Source: Bacteroidota bacterium (GTDB taxonomy: Bacteria; Bacteroidota; Bacteroidia; Cytophagales; Cyclobacteriaceae). From it: a stretch of 64,000 bases of DNA. Shown one piece after another: positions 37,441-47,043 of the stretch (position 1 is the stretch's first letter; each line of letters starts with the position of its first letter). A program made the position numbers and the translations under genes. Location of the stretch: positions 149,719 through 213,718 of the forward strand of contig JAFDYY010000001.1 in NCBI GenBank assembly GCA_018267195.1, in the 5' to 3' direction. The notes beneath the pieces are model-generated. The model was not told where the DNA came from, ran no database searches, and saw only the letters and a program-made list of their open reading frames with translations.

Positions 37441-37448
37441 TATTTTTG
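37441..37448 (+). promoter_or_regulatory. Candidate -7 element for the tryptophanase gene
   Basis: TATTTTTG matches TAnnTTTG and lies 24 nt before the ATG at 37472. No good TTG is found at the expected distance upstream, so regulation by an activator is possible. Confidence 0.35.
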
Positions 37449-37471
37449 TTTTAGCGTTAAATTTTTCTGTT

Positions 37472-38850
37472 ATGCCATTTAAAACCATTATTGAACCGTT
37501 CAAAATAAAATCAATAGAACCGCTCTCCATTTCCACCGAAAAACAGCGCGAACAATACATAAAAGAGGCTCACTATAATCCCTTTTTATTGGATGCCGAC
37601 AAAGTGATGATTGATTTATTAACCGACAGCGGCACCTCGGCCATGAGTAGCCTCCAGTGGCAGCCATTATGCGGGGCGATGAATCGTATGCGGGTGCTTC
37701 CAGTTGGAAACGGATGTATCAAGAAATTCATGATCTCACGGGATTTGAATTTGTATTACCTACCCATCAGGGTCGGGCAGCCGAAAAGATTTTATACAGC
37801 CACTTAGGCGGTGCCGGAAAAATTTTTATCAGCAACACGCACTTTGATACCACCCGGGCCAACATTGAATATAGCGGGGCTACCGCCATAGACATTCCTT
37901 GTCGCGAATCGCATGACAATGAAACCGACTTTGCTTTTAAAGGAAATATGAACCTGCCCGCGTTGTCGGAGTTAATCGCAAAACATGGTGCCTCAACAAT
38001 TGCGGCTGTTATTCTTACCGTTACCAACAACAGCGGAGGCGGGCAACCGGTAAGTATGGAAAATGCCATACAGGTAAGTGCACTCTGCAAAAAGCACCAT
38101 CTACTTTTGATTATAGATTGTTGCCGCATTGCCGAAAATGCTTACTTCATCAAACATTTTGAAGAAGGAAATAAAACCAAAAGCTATCGCGCCATTGCCC
38201 GCGAATTATTTGCCCTGGCCGATGGCTGCATTATGAGTGCCAAAAAAGATGCTCTGGTAAACATTGGTGGATTTCTGGCGCTAAAAAATAAAGAGCTGGC
38301 TTCGGCCTGCACTTCTGCGCTAATTATTACGGAAGGGTTTACCACCTACGGTGGGCTGGCCGGGCGGGATATGGAAGCTATTGCCCAAGGGCTGAAAGAA
38401 GTTTTTGAAGACGACTACTTAACCTATCGTATTAAAAGTACCGCCTATTTAGGAAACGCGCTTCGAAAAAAAGGAATACCGGTAATTTGGCCGATCGGTG
38501 GCCATGCCGTTTACATCCATGCCGGAGAGTTGTACCCACATATTCCGGCACATCAATACCCGGGGCAGGCTTTGGTACACGAACTTTATGTAAGAGGCGG
38601 TATCCGGGCTGTAGAAATAGGATCGGTCATGTTTGGCAAATACGATGAAAACAAAAAACTGATTCCGGCTGCCCGGGAGTTGGTACGGTTAGCTATTCCC
38701 CGCCGGGTTTATACCCAAAGTCATATTGATTATGTAATTGAAGTGTTTGACGAAATCCTATCTCATAAAACCCAAACAAAAGGATTCAGGATAACCTACG
38801 AAGACAATTTCTTGCGACATTTTACGGCCCATTTTGAACCGATCGCCTGA
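37472..38850 (+). pseudogene. tnaA: Tryptophanase, disrupted by a 1-nt frameshift
   Basis: The two frames together encode a complete tryptophanase of about 459 residues. The first runs from ATG 37472 (MPFKTIIEPFKIKSIEP) to [12 protein letters not shown] near 37658; the second continues AAIMRGDESYAGASS to the stop at 38850. The family sequence at the junction is QWAxxMxGDE, so one G appears to be missing from a TGGGCA around 37658-37660. PLP lysine: [13 protein letters not shown]. The loop GIRAVEIGSVMFG has Val and Ile where tyrosine phenol-lyase has Met and Arg, so this was a tryptophanase. A GTG at 37657 could still start a 397-residue product lacking the N-terminus. Sequencing error is possible. 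Confidence 0.85.
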
Positions 38851-38943
38851 AATCCGGGTTGTTAAAGAAACGCCTAGAGCTAACACACTTTCTACGAAGA
38901 AGTACCGTATAAAAAATCGTTTCTTGTTTTTTAAGAAAACAGG

Positions 38944-38973
38944 TTGAATTATGAGTGGCAAAATTTTAATTTG
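38944..38973 (+). promoter_or_regulatory. Candidate promoter of the aconitase gene
   Basis: TTG (38944-38946), 20 nt, then TAATTTG (38967-38973), close to the Bacteroidota consensus but with a -7 box one base short. It would leave a leader of about 100 nt. The rest of the 228-bp gap shows nothing else that is clear. Confidence 0.4.
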
Positions 38974-39078
38974 CTCCTTTCTTGTCCTTCTACCTAAACC
39001 TGCTTTCGTAAAACAATTTTTAACCGCCCGCGGCAGAATGTTATTTTTCGTTCCACCGGGCATGCTAACCTTACCAGT

Positions 39079-41853
39079 ATGAGCCAACCCAAAGCAAAAT
39101 CAGTAAAAGAACTTTCGGTAAGCGGAAAAAATTATCGCTTCAGTTCGCTAAAAAATCTTTCAAAGAGCATTGCACACCTTCCTTTTAGCATTCGTATTCT
39201 TTTGGAAAATGTATTGCGTAATTATGATGGTTTCAGCATTACTGATGAGCACGTGGAAACCCTGCTGCAATGGACTCCACAAGCCGTAGATAAAGACATC
39301 CCTTTTAAACCCGCGCGCATTTTAATGCAGGACTTTACAGGCGTTCCGGCCGTGGTGGACATGGCTTCGCTGCGCGCTGAATTTGTGCGGCACGGCAAAG
39401 ACGGGCAAAAAATTAATCCGGCTATTCCTGTTGATTTGGTCATTGACCACTCGGTGCAAGTAGATTATTACGGCACCGATTATTCGTTTGATAAAAATGT
39501 GGAACTGGAGTTTGAAAGAAACCAGGAACGTTATGAATTGCTGAAGTGGGCGCAAAAAGGGTTGAGTAATTTTACCGTGGTGCCTCCGGGAATGGGTATT
39601 TGCCATCAGGTAAATCTGGAATACCTTTCAAAAGGTGTGATAGCCCGAGACGGATGGTTGTTTCCCGATACTTTAGTGGGGACCGACTCGCATACCCCGA
39701 TGGTGAACGGCATTGGCGTTATTGCCTGGGGGGTGGGCGGCATTGAAGCGGAGGCAGCTATGCTGGGGCAACCCATCTTCTTTACCTGCCCCGAAGTGGT
39801 GGGTTTGAAACTTACCGGAAAAATTCCGGAACAATGTACGGCAACCGATTTGGTGCTTTCCATTACACGGTTGCTGCGCGACAAAGGCGTGGTAGGGAAA
39901 TTTGTGGAAGTATTTGGCGATGGGCTAAACCATTTAACCGTAACCGACCGCGCTACCATCGGAAACATGTCGCCCGAGTTTGGTTGCACGGTTACCTACT
40001 TCCCCATAGACGAACGCACGCTGGAATACATGCACGCCACCAACCGCAGCGAAGAGCAAATTAAAATAGTAGAGACTTATTGTAAAGAAAATCTGCTGTG
40101 GCGAACCGGGAAAGAAGACATTAATTATTCATCTGTTGTAGAATTGGATTTGGCTACTTTAGAACCGACTGTTTCCGGCCCCAAGCGACCGCAGGATAAA
40201 ATATTTGTAAAAGACTTATCGAAAAAGTTTTCCGAAATTTTAAAGAAAGAGCATAACCGGGATTACCAGCCTCATTCGCAACGAAAAGAATCGGCATGGC
40301 TTATGGAGGGTGGTTCCGGAACCGAATTTACTTTTGGCAAAGTGCCCATCTCGGGCGAAAGCCGCTCGGAAGTCATTGCCGATCATGCGATCAGTTCCGT
40401 GCGCATCAAACAAAAAAATAAAGAATTTGTAGTGAGCGATGGCAGCATTGTAATAGCGGCCATTACCAGTTGCACCAACACCTCTAACCCGGCCGTAATG
40501 ATTGGCGCAGGGCTGCTGGCACGAAATGCAGTGGAAAGAGGATTGCGCACCAAGTCGTGGGTAAAAACATCCTTAGCCCCCGGCTCAAAAGTAGTTACCA
40601 ATTATCTGCACCGCTCCGGTTTAGATGCCGATTTGGATGCCCTGCGTTTTCATCTGGTAGGGTATGGCTGTACTTCCTGCATCGGCAACTCCGGGCCGCT
40701 GCCACCCGCCATTGCTACGGCCGTTGACAAAGGCGAACTAGTTGTGGCCTCAGTGCTTTCGGGCAACCGCAATTTTGAAGCGCGCGTGCATCCGCAGGTA
40801 AAAATGAATTTCCTCATGTCGCCCATGTTAGTAGTGGCGTATGCTTTGGCAGGGCGAGTAGATATTGATTTAATACACGACCCGATTGATTACGACCCAA
40901 ATGGCGAACCGGTTTATTTAAAAGACATCTGGCCTTCAAGGGAAGAAATTCAAAAAACGATTAATGAATGCCTGAAGCAGGATGATTTTAAAGAAGTGTA
41001 TGAGGTGATATTTGACGGCAGTACGGACTGGCAGCATTTAAAAGTAACCCTCGATCAGAATTTTGAATGGAATAAAAATTCGACCTACATTAAAGAAGCG
41101 CCCTTCTTTGAAAACCTGAAGCCCACTCCTGATGCTGTAACCGATATTACTGGAGCGAGAGTATTATTATACTTAGGCGACTCGGTTACTACCGACCACA
41201 TTTCCCCGGCCGGTTCATTTAAAGAAGACTCGGCCGCAGGAATTTATCTGAAACAAAACGGCATTGAGAAAAAGGATTTTAACTCGTACGGTTCGCGCAG
41301 AGGAAATCATGAAGTGATGATGCGCGGCACTTTTGCCAATGTGCGCATTAAAAATAAAATTGCCGATAAAGAAGGCGGCTACAGCCGCTACTTCCCTACC
41401 AACGAAGTAAAAACAGTTTACGATGCAGCTATGCAATACATCGAAAATAAAACACCTTTGATTGTATTGGCGGGAAAAGAATACGGTTCCGGTTCATCGC
41501 GCGACTGGGCAGCGAAAGGCACTTTTTTACTGGGTATTAAAGCTGTAATAGCCGAAAGTTTTGAACGCATCCACCGCAGCAACTTAGTAGGTATGGGTGT
41601 GGCTCCTTTGGTATTTACCAACGGGCAAAATGCGACATCGCTTGGTTTGGATGGAACCGAAACTTTTAGCATCAGCGGGCTGGCCAACAACCTTACTCCG
41701 CATAAAGCGCTGGATGTAAAAGCCCGTCACTCTTCAGGGAAAGAAATCAATTTCAAAGTAGAAGCACGTTTAGATTCTGCCATCGAAATAGAGTATTATA
41801 AAAATCAGGGTATTTTACAATATGTATTGAGGGAATATCTAAGAACTAACTAA
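39079..41853 (+). CDS. acnA: Aconitate hydratase (AcnA/IRP type)
   Basis: TCA-cycle enzyme of 924 residues interconverting citrate and isocitrate, cytosolic, with a [4Fe-4S] cluster. Cluster ligands: Cys in SCTNTSNP and two Cys in GYGCTSCIGNSGPLP. Other signatures: VGTDSHTPMVNGIGV, GSGSSRDWAAKG (swivelling domain) and LLYLGDSVTTDHISPAG. The length and the domain order (domains 1-3 followed by the swivel) correspond to AcnA rather than AcnB. It stands alone, with no other TCA gene adjacent. Confidence 0.97.
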   Translation: MSQPKAKSVKELSVSGKNYRFSSLKNLSKSIAHLPFSIRILLENVLRNYDGFSITDEHVETLLQWTPQAVDKDIPFKPARILMQDFTGVPAVVDMASLRAEFVRHGKDGQKINPAIPVDLVIDHSVQVDYYGTDYSFDKNVELEFERNQERYELLKWAQKGLSNFTVVPPGMGICHQVNLEYLSKGVIARDGWLFPDTLVGTDSHTPMVNGIGVIAWGVGGIEAEAAMLGQPIFFTCPEVVGLKLTGKIPEQCTATDLVLSITRLLRDKGVVGKFVEVFGDGLNHLTVTDRATIGNMSPEFGCTVTYFPIDERTLEYMHATNRSEEQIKIVETYCKENLLWRTGKEDINYSSVVELDLATLEPTVSGPKRPQDKIFVKDLSKKFSEILKKEHNRDYQPHSQRKESAWLMEGGSGTEFTFGKVPISGESRSEVIADHAISSVRIKQKNKEFVVSDGSIVIAAITSCTNTSNPAVMIGAGLLARNAVERGLRTKSWVKTSLAPGSKVVTNYLHRSGLDADLDALRFHLVGYGCTSCIGNSGPLPPAIATAVDKGELVVASVLSGNRNFEARVHPQVKMNFLMSPMLVVAYALAGRVDIDLIHDPIDYDPNGEPVYLKDIWPSREEIQKTINECLKQDDFKEVYEVIFDGSTDWQHLKVTLDQNFEWNKNSTYIKEAPFFENLKPTPDAVTDITGARVLLYLGDSVTTDHISPAGSFKEDSAAGIYLKQNGIEKKDFNSYGSRRGNHEVMMRGTFANVRIKNKIADKEGGYSRYFPTNEVKTVYDAAMQYIENKTPLIVLAGKEYGSGSSRDWAAKGTFLLGIKAVIAESFERIHRSNLVGMGVAPLVFTNGQNATSLGLDGTETFSISGLANNLTPHKALDVKARHSSGKEINFKVEARLDSAIEIEYYKNQGILQYVLREYLRTN

Positions 41854-41887
41854 TCCAAAAAAATTCTGGTAACGAGAAGCGTAGGTT

Positions 41888-42394
41888 TTATTGAGCAATC
41901 GCATCATAATCATAACCGGCTCTGGCCAGCGCACGTTTAGCTGCTTCTAAAGCAAAAGGTGCCTCATGATGAGGGTGCACCGGCACTTCGGTAGTGTGCG
42001 ATAGTTGTTCTAAAAGTTGCTGAGTCTGGCTTTGAGTCAAAGCTTCGCAGGCATCGTACATTCCGCCCGGCTTTTCTTCCGCCACATCGTGTTTGTCTAA
42101 AATAAATCGCAATACTTTTAGCAGCGATGGTGTGGGCGGTGGCACCATTAAAGAAGTAAGCGCTCCGTGGTCCAGACGAAGTTTTTCTGCCAACGGCAAC
42201 GCTACTCCCCCATTTGCTTTCTGTGCAGCCGGAAAAAGAATTTTCTCTTCCATCTTAATGTGAGTTAACAAGCCGATACGAAACCGGTGATACGATTCCC
42301 TATTGATCTCACTTGGATTTTCTGTTGCCTGATCCAGTAGCTTCTCAATTCTGCGATGGTCATTGGTAAAAAAATGATACAAGGGTATATTCAT
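41888..42394 (-). CDS. Hemerythrin-domain protein
   Basis: A 168-residue four-helix protein of the hemerythrin/HHE family. Seen: HFFTNDHRRIEKLL (first HxxxH-like iron ligand segment), THIKMEEKILFPAAQ (H-x3-E) and RLDHGALTSL. A C-terminal stretch with CEALTQSQTQQLLEQL and HPHHEAP contains further histidines. Likely binds a di-iron centre and oxygen or NO. It is convergent with aconitase. Confidence 0.85.
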   Translation of the reverse strand: MNIPLYHFFTNDHRRIEKLLDQATENPSEINRESYHRFRIGLLTHIKMEEKILFPAAQKANGGVALPLAEKLRLDHGALTSLMVPPPTPSLLKVLRFILDKHDVAEEKPGGMYDACEALTQSQTQQLLEQLSHTTEVPVHPHHEAPFALEAAKRALARAGYDYDAIAQ

Positions 42395-42423
42395 CAGGCA
42401 GGCAATTACTCATTTTGTACGCA

Positions 42424-42690
42424 TCATTTCCGCCAACATTTCTCTTTGAATAAGCAAGATGGTATGTTTAGCATTAGGATGCTTATGCCGCTTAGTTTCG
42501 TCTTGCATCTTACTGCGTTAGTGCTCAAAAAATCAGTTTTCTTTATAGTGTCCAATAGTAATTTTGAAGTATCTGTATCGATTGTTTTGAAAATATTTTT
42601 TACGACAGATAAATCGTCTTGAGCTAATGCGGGTGTAACACAAGAAAACAAGAGAAATATCCATTAAATAAACTGAACTGTATTTCTCAT
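42424..42690 (-). pseudogene. Small secreted protein gene with an in-frame stop
   Basis: From an ATG at 42690 the frame reads MRNTVQFI, then TAA (42666-42664), then continues WIFLLFSCVTPALAQDDLSV to a stop at 42424. Read through the stop, this gives a convincing signal peptide ending ALAQ and a mature part of about 64 residues with DLSVVKNIFKTIDTDTSKLL. It therefore looks like a small exported protein broken by one nonsense change. No family is recognised. The 160 bp on to the CHAT gene hold nothing identifiable. Confidence 0.4.
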
Positions 42691-42851
42691 CTAAAAAAAT
42701 AGGATGCCAGAATAAGAAAACAGGGCGAATGGCAAAGGGCTTTTTTAAGCAATGGCAGAGCAAGAAATATAAGCGGTAAAACAAAATAGGTGCAAAAAAC
42801 TGGGCCTGAAAAAATGAGACGGTAAAGTTTTTTCTTTCTGTCATTTTTCTC

Positions 42852-45800
42852 CTACTCTCCCACCAATACAAAGGCCCCCCAATAATAAGGAGATTTCATT
42901 TTGCTTTTGATATTTTGTTGGGCCGTTTCAAAAGCCTGATGCTTGTTGCCGGTTTTTAGCCATTGAGCGTAAAACTCAGTCATTAATGCCTGAGTGGCTT
43001 CGTCATCTACTTTCCACAAACTCATGATGATGGCATTGGCGCCCGCCACTTTAAATGCCCGCTGAAGTCCATACACCCCTTCGCCATTCTTTATGGTGCC
43101 TAATCCTGTTTCACAGGCCGAAAGAACCACCAGATCGGTATTGTCTAAATTTAAGTTCATGGCTTCATAGGCCGTAAGGATGCCATCTTCAGTAGTATCA
43201 TCTTTATTTCCGGCCAGGGTTTGGGCAGCACCTGTAAGCATAAGCCCCGAGCGCAGCAAAGGGTTTTTTGTCTGGCTGGCATCCGCCTGAAAGTACCCAT
43301 GCGTGGCAATGTGCAAAACACGTGGCTTAAAACAATCTTTTAGTGTTTCTTCCAGCGCTTTGTCTCCGGTAAGTACCTGCGGTTCCCAGCCTTTGGCCAG
43401 CATGAGGCTGGCAATATTTTCTACTTCGGTTTTAGTGCCCGGAAGCTCCGATAAATCGTTGCTCCCTCTTTCTAATGTTAAGGCATAATAAACCGGTTGG
43501 CTTTGTCTTTCTTTTTTTGCTAATGCAATACGGTCTTCCGCCTTCGTGCCATAATCGGGGTATCCAAACAAATAGGCAAGGTTGTTATAAACTTCTTCTT
43601 TCCTGGCTAACAGCAAATCTTTGGTGTTGGTAACCAACGTAATATTGGTTTCATCCAAAACATACCGGTGTGTTTTAGGGTTGAGCAACGTGTTGAGATT
43701 GATTTGATTAAACACCCCATCCGAAGAAAAATACACATGAAAGGTGTGCGTCTTTTTCTTAAACAACTTATTTAGTTTAGTAGCAATGGGTTTCCAAAAC
43801 TGGTCGTACGATTCAGTATCTTCGGTTTGTGTTTTAATGGAGTTAGAATATTTTTTTAGATACCGATTTTCCAGTTCATTTCCATTGGGGTAAAATACCA
43901 GTTCGGGCATTTCACTTTCGCTGGTAATCAGCAGCGCGGCATAGTACGTGGTATCGGTCAGGCCAAACTGCGGATACCGGTGAAGTTTAGCATCGCTGCT
44001 GTCAACAATGGATTTAAGAATACCAAATTTTTTTATGCGTATCATCTCAATGGCCACTTCATTGGGTTTTAGTTTCGATTTCACCTCTTCCCAGGAAATT
44101 CTTTTTTTATCGGCCAGGGAAGCAAACATTTCCGAGCGTCTTGATAATTCTTTTTCTTGTATGTTGGTTAAATTTTCTAGGCTGTCAGCTTTATGTTTGT
44201 TTTGTCGGCCATCAGTTTGTTTATACCACCGGGCCAGCAAACCTTGGTTGCTCTCCCAATCGGAGTAGAGCGAAAAAAGTTTTTTATCTCCGCTGTTTCG
44301 GATGCGCTGTTTCCATTTAGAAGCACTGTTAAGCAAAATGGCCTTGGTGGCTAACTGATTGTTATACATGTCTCCGAGGATATGGGGGTTTTTATTTTTT
44401 TGCAACAAGCAGAAGGAATTGAAAAGGCTGAAATTAGAACTGATGCTTTCGTAAAAAGCATCCTTTTCATATTCGGAAAGCATCGGAAACAGGTTTTCTA
44501 TTTTGGCGAGGTACGATTCTTTTATCTGCAAAAACAAAGCCTCGGCCTGATCATATTCCTGCCGGATCAGATGGAGTTTAGCCAGATTGGTTTCAGCAGA
44601 AAGATAAGAAAGGTTGCTTTTCCCCACGGAGGTTTCATAAACATGCAGGGCCTGCTGGTATAATGAATCAGCCTTTTCATAATGGCCGGTCAGTTTATAG
44701 AAGGTCGCTAACGACTCGATAGTCCAGGCGAAAAAATAACTTTCCCGTCCTTTTTCTTTTTCTGTTATTTCAATGGCCTGATCTAATAGCGGTTTGGCTT
44801 GGGTAAGCTTTCCTTCTTCCATATATACTCCGGCCAAGTTGGCAAGAATGACAGAATTCATGTTTACGGCTTTGCCAAACTGGTCTTTCTTTATTTTCAA
44901 TGCCTCCAGATACGCGGCTTCGGCCTTATGTTGATCGTTCCCGGAATACATGTTGCCCATTTCGTTCAGCAGCGATCCATAGTTTGAACTCTCTTTACCA
45001 AACTCTCTTTCAATAATAATCAGTGCCCTATTCAGGAGCGGTTCTATTCGGCTGGTATTGCCCATCCAATCGTACAAATTAGCCAGCGAACGCATCGCCA
45101 TCGCTGTGTAAGAAAACAGTTTACCGTCTTCGTCCATATGTATAGCCTCGGTGTATAAGGTTTCGGCCTTGGTATAATTTCCCAGTTTACTATGGGTTTG
45201 TGCCAGTTGTATCAGAAAATATTGGTAACGCCAATCTTTCTTTCCTAATCTTTTCTCGGTAGCCAATAGTGCTTTTTCAGCATACGGCAAGGCCAGTTCA
45301 TATTTCCCTTTGTTCAGCAAATTCTCGTATTGAATGCGGTTGGGTGCAATTAGATTTTCAGAACCGTCAGGCCAATAGACTTTGTAAGGCTGATCGTAAT
45401 CTACCACCATAATATACTCTCTCTTGCCCTCTACAAAAGATTTTAAAGTCATCTCTTGATACAACGCTCCCGAAGAGTAATAGTCTTTCGTTACGCCTGC
45501 GGGCTGATCATCTTTAAATAGCATTACACGATAAAAGGCAATATCATTTTTGTTGAGGGCCTTATTCATATTGCCATCCAGTTCAATAGTCCACCATCCT
45601 TGCCGAAGACCACGATCATCTTTTAGGTTAGGGTTGAGCGGAACATGGCCCCCGGCACCGGCCATTACTTCTTGGCCGGTTTCCGAATAAAAATGAGAAG
45701 GTTGGGAATCATCTAAAATTTCTTTGGGCCGGTCGGAAATAAAACTGGCTTCCATCTGAAGAACGCCCGACTTATAGTAATCTCTTACGATGCCGATCGG

Positions 45801-46004
45801 TTTATTGTCTTTATAATTTATGATCCGGTAATAGGCACAGTCGCCTGCATTTTTAGCAGAAAGGAGTTCCCATTTTTCATTAAACAGAATGGTCCATTTT
45901 CCTTGCCGCCAGCCTTTGGCATCGGTTCTGTTAGCATTTGTTGGAATCTGTGAAAAGACGGAAAAGGCAGTTAAAGCGAGAAAAATGACAAAGGCAGATT
46001 TCAT
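42852..46004 (-). CDS. CHAT-domain protein with MORN-like and TPR repeats
   Basis: A large exported protein (1050 residues from the ATG at 46004; a longer frame from 46052 would place the promoter inside the gene). Signal peptide MKSAFVIFLALTAFSVFSQ. Two MORN/YwqK-like repeats follow (DYYKSGVLQMEASF, DYYSSGALYQEMTL), then about seven TPRs. The C-terminal ~300 residues are a CHAT caspase-like domain with the His in HIATHGYF and the Cys in SACETGLG. Probably a protease or signalling scaffold; substrate unknown. Confidence 0.9.
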   Translation of the reverse strand: MKSAFVIFLALTAFSVFSQIPTNANRTDAKGWRQGKWTILFNEKWELLSAKNAGDCAYYRIINYKDNKPIGIVRDYYKSGVLQMEASFISDRPKEILDDSQPSHFYSETGQEVMAGAGGHVPLNPNLKDDRGLRQGWWTIELDGNMNKALNKNDIAFYRVMLFKDDQPAGVTKDYYSSGALYQEMTLKSFVEGKREYIMVVDYDQPYKVYWPDGSENLIAPNRIQYENLLNKGKYELALPYAEKALLATEKRLGKKDWRYQYFLIQLAQTHSKLGNYTKAETLYTEAIHMDEDGKLFSYTAMAMRSLANLYDWMGNTSRIEPLLNRALIIIEREFGKESSNYGSLLNEMGNMYSGNDQHKAEAAYLEALKIKKDQFGKAVNMNSVILANLAGVYMEEGKLTQAKPLLDQAIEITEKEKGRESYFFAWTIESLATFYKLTGHYEKADSLYQQALHVYETSVGKSNLSYLSAETNLAKLHLIRQEYDQAEALFLQIKESYLAKIENLFPMLSEYEKDAFYESISSNFSLFNSFCLLQKNKNPHILGDMYNNQLATKAILLNSASKWKQRIRNSGDKKLFSLYSDWESNQGLLARWYKQTDGRQNKHKADSLENLTNIQEKELSRRSEMFASLADKKRISWEEVKSKLKPNEVAIEMIRIKKFGILKSIVDSSDAKLHRYPQFGLTDTTYYAALLITSESEMPELVFYPNGNELENRYLKKYSNSIKTQTEDTESYDQFWKPIATKLNKLFKKKTHTFHVYFSSDGVFNQINLNTLLNPKTHRYVLDETNITLVTNTKDLLLARKEEVYNNLAYLFGYPDYGTKAEDRIALAKKERQSQPVYYALTLERGSNDLSELPGTKTEVENIASLMLAKGWEPQVLTGDKALEETLKDCFKPRVLHIATHGYFQADASQTKNPLLRSGLMLTGAAQTLAGNKDDTTEDGILTAYEAMNLNLDNTDLVVLSACETGLGTIKNGEGVYGLQRAFKVAGANAIIMSLWKVDDEATQALMTEFYAQWLKTGNKHQAFETAQQNIKSKMKSPYYWGAFVLVGE

Positions 46005-46031
46005 GGCACGCTTGGTTATCTTAATGAACAC

Positions 46032-46063
46032 CAAAATAAACATTCTTACCACTTGTTACAAAA
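46032..46063 (-). promoter_or_regulatory. Promoter of the CHAT gene
   Basis: Minus strand TTTTG, 20 nt, TATTTTG (46038-46032). The expected start of transcription near 46025 lies upstream of the ATG at 46004 but inside the longer frame, which favours 46004 as the true start. Confidence 0.5.
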
Positions 46064-46111
46064 GAGGTTTGTTGCGGCAAGAAGCCACTTATAAAAACCA
46101 AGCAAACTAAA

Positions 46112-46633
46112 TCAGGCCTGTGCCTTCGCAGGATGGAAAGAGGAAGCCTTTCTAAATTTTAGTGTAGCCGTAGCCACACCAAAATTTTCGGGTAAGGGAA
46201 TAGCTGAAATAGCACTAACCCCAATGCGTATAATAGCCATGTGATGAATAGTGTGCTCGAGGTTATAAACTAATTCCCTTTCAAAAGAGGTAGGTATGGT
46301 ATGAAGCGAAACATCTCCCCATCCAAAATCGCAATCGAGAAGTAATGCTTTATTTTTTTTATCCAAGCCTTCTTTTATGATTTGCAATTTCCGTATGGCA
46401 CAGCCTACGTTGGTTTCAATTTCCGGATCACGCTTTCGAGCATCGTAGTTTACACGACCGGTTTCATACCCACGATTAAGTTCTATAAAAAATTCAATGA
46501 TGTGGCGGGTATGCTGCCCGAAGGAGGCATTGGATAATACAGGAATGAGCTCTTGATATTGTTGGTTAGTTAAAGTGAAGAGCAGTTTTTGTAATTGATT
46601 GATAACAGTGGTTAGCAGATGGGTAGATAACAT
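46112..46633 (-). CDS. DinB-family protein
   Basis: A 173-residue protein predicted to form the DinB/YfiT four-helix bundle. The three metal-binding histidines of the fold can be matched to SFGQHTRHIIEFF and LEHTIHHMAIIRIG. Members act as thiol transferases or have unknown roles. It is the last gene of a three-gene set with DoxX and YHS proteins; its start lies 2 bp after the doxX stop. Confidence 0.82.
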   Translation of the reverse strand: MLSTHLLTTVINQLQKLLFTLTNQQYQELIPVLSNASFGQHTRHIIEFFIELNRGYETGRVNYDARKRDPEIETNVGCAIRKLQIIKEGLDKKNKALLLDCDFGWGDVSLHTIPTSFERELVYNLEHTIHHMAIIRIGVSAISAIPLPENFGVATATLKFRKASSFHPAKAQA

Positions 46634-46635
46634 AG

Positions 46636-47043
46636 TTAAAATAATTTTTTCTTGAGTTGGGTCACGGTTAAAAATAATTGTGCTTTATGTAAATACAAAA
46701 GAGCCAGAGAACAGAGCAGTACAATACAGGCATAAGCAAACAATTGACCCGAGTCGTTTTGCACCGCAATACCTAAGCGGGTAAGATGAAAATAGATAGC
46801 TCCGCTCATCAGCCCGATCGCTAAGAGGGCACCGACTGCCGTAGCGGAGAATAAAATCAATACGGATGATACCAACTCCAGCGCGCCAATACCTATTCTT
46901 CCCCAAGGCTCCATGCCCAATACCGAAAAAATATAAACCGACTCGGGGGCAGCCGTAAATTTGAAAAACAAAGATTGAAGCATGATCAGGGCAGCCATTA
47001 TTTTTAAAGCCACGCTAATTCTGTTTTTATTTTTTGGTGTCAT
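46636..47043 (-). CDS. DoxX-family membrane protein
   Basis: A 135-residue protein with four transmembrane segments, including IMAALIMLQSLFFKFTAAPE (the DoxX N-terminal pattern) and GRIGIGALELVSSVLIL. DoxX-like proteins are associated with membrane redox processes; the role here is not established. It overlaps the upstream YHS gene by 17 nt, indicating coupled translation. Confidence 0.8.
   Translation of the reverse strand: MTPKNKNRISVALKIMAALIMLQSLFFKFTAAPESVYIFSVLGMEPWGRIGIGALELVSSVLILFSATAVGALLAIGLMSGAIYFHLTRLGIAVQNDSGQLFAYACIVLLCSLALLYLHKAQLFLTVTQLKKKLF

Noticed and set aside
37655..37665. Programmed frameshifting in the tryptophanase gene
   Set aside because: No slippery heptamer, stop codon or hairpin is seen at the junction; tryptophanase is not known to use frameshifting. 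A simple deletion or read error explains it.
38925..38945. Terminator between the tryptophanase and aconitase genes
   Set aside because: The possible stem (TTTCTT with AAGAAA) is short, imperfect and pure A/T-rich, so it does not stand out from the background.
42533..42871. A 112-codon leftward open frame overlapping the end of the CHAT gene
   Set aside because: Odd composition (many Phe, Tyr, Cys), overlaps both the CHAT gene and the secreted-protein pseudogene in another frame, and has no recognisable domain.
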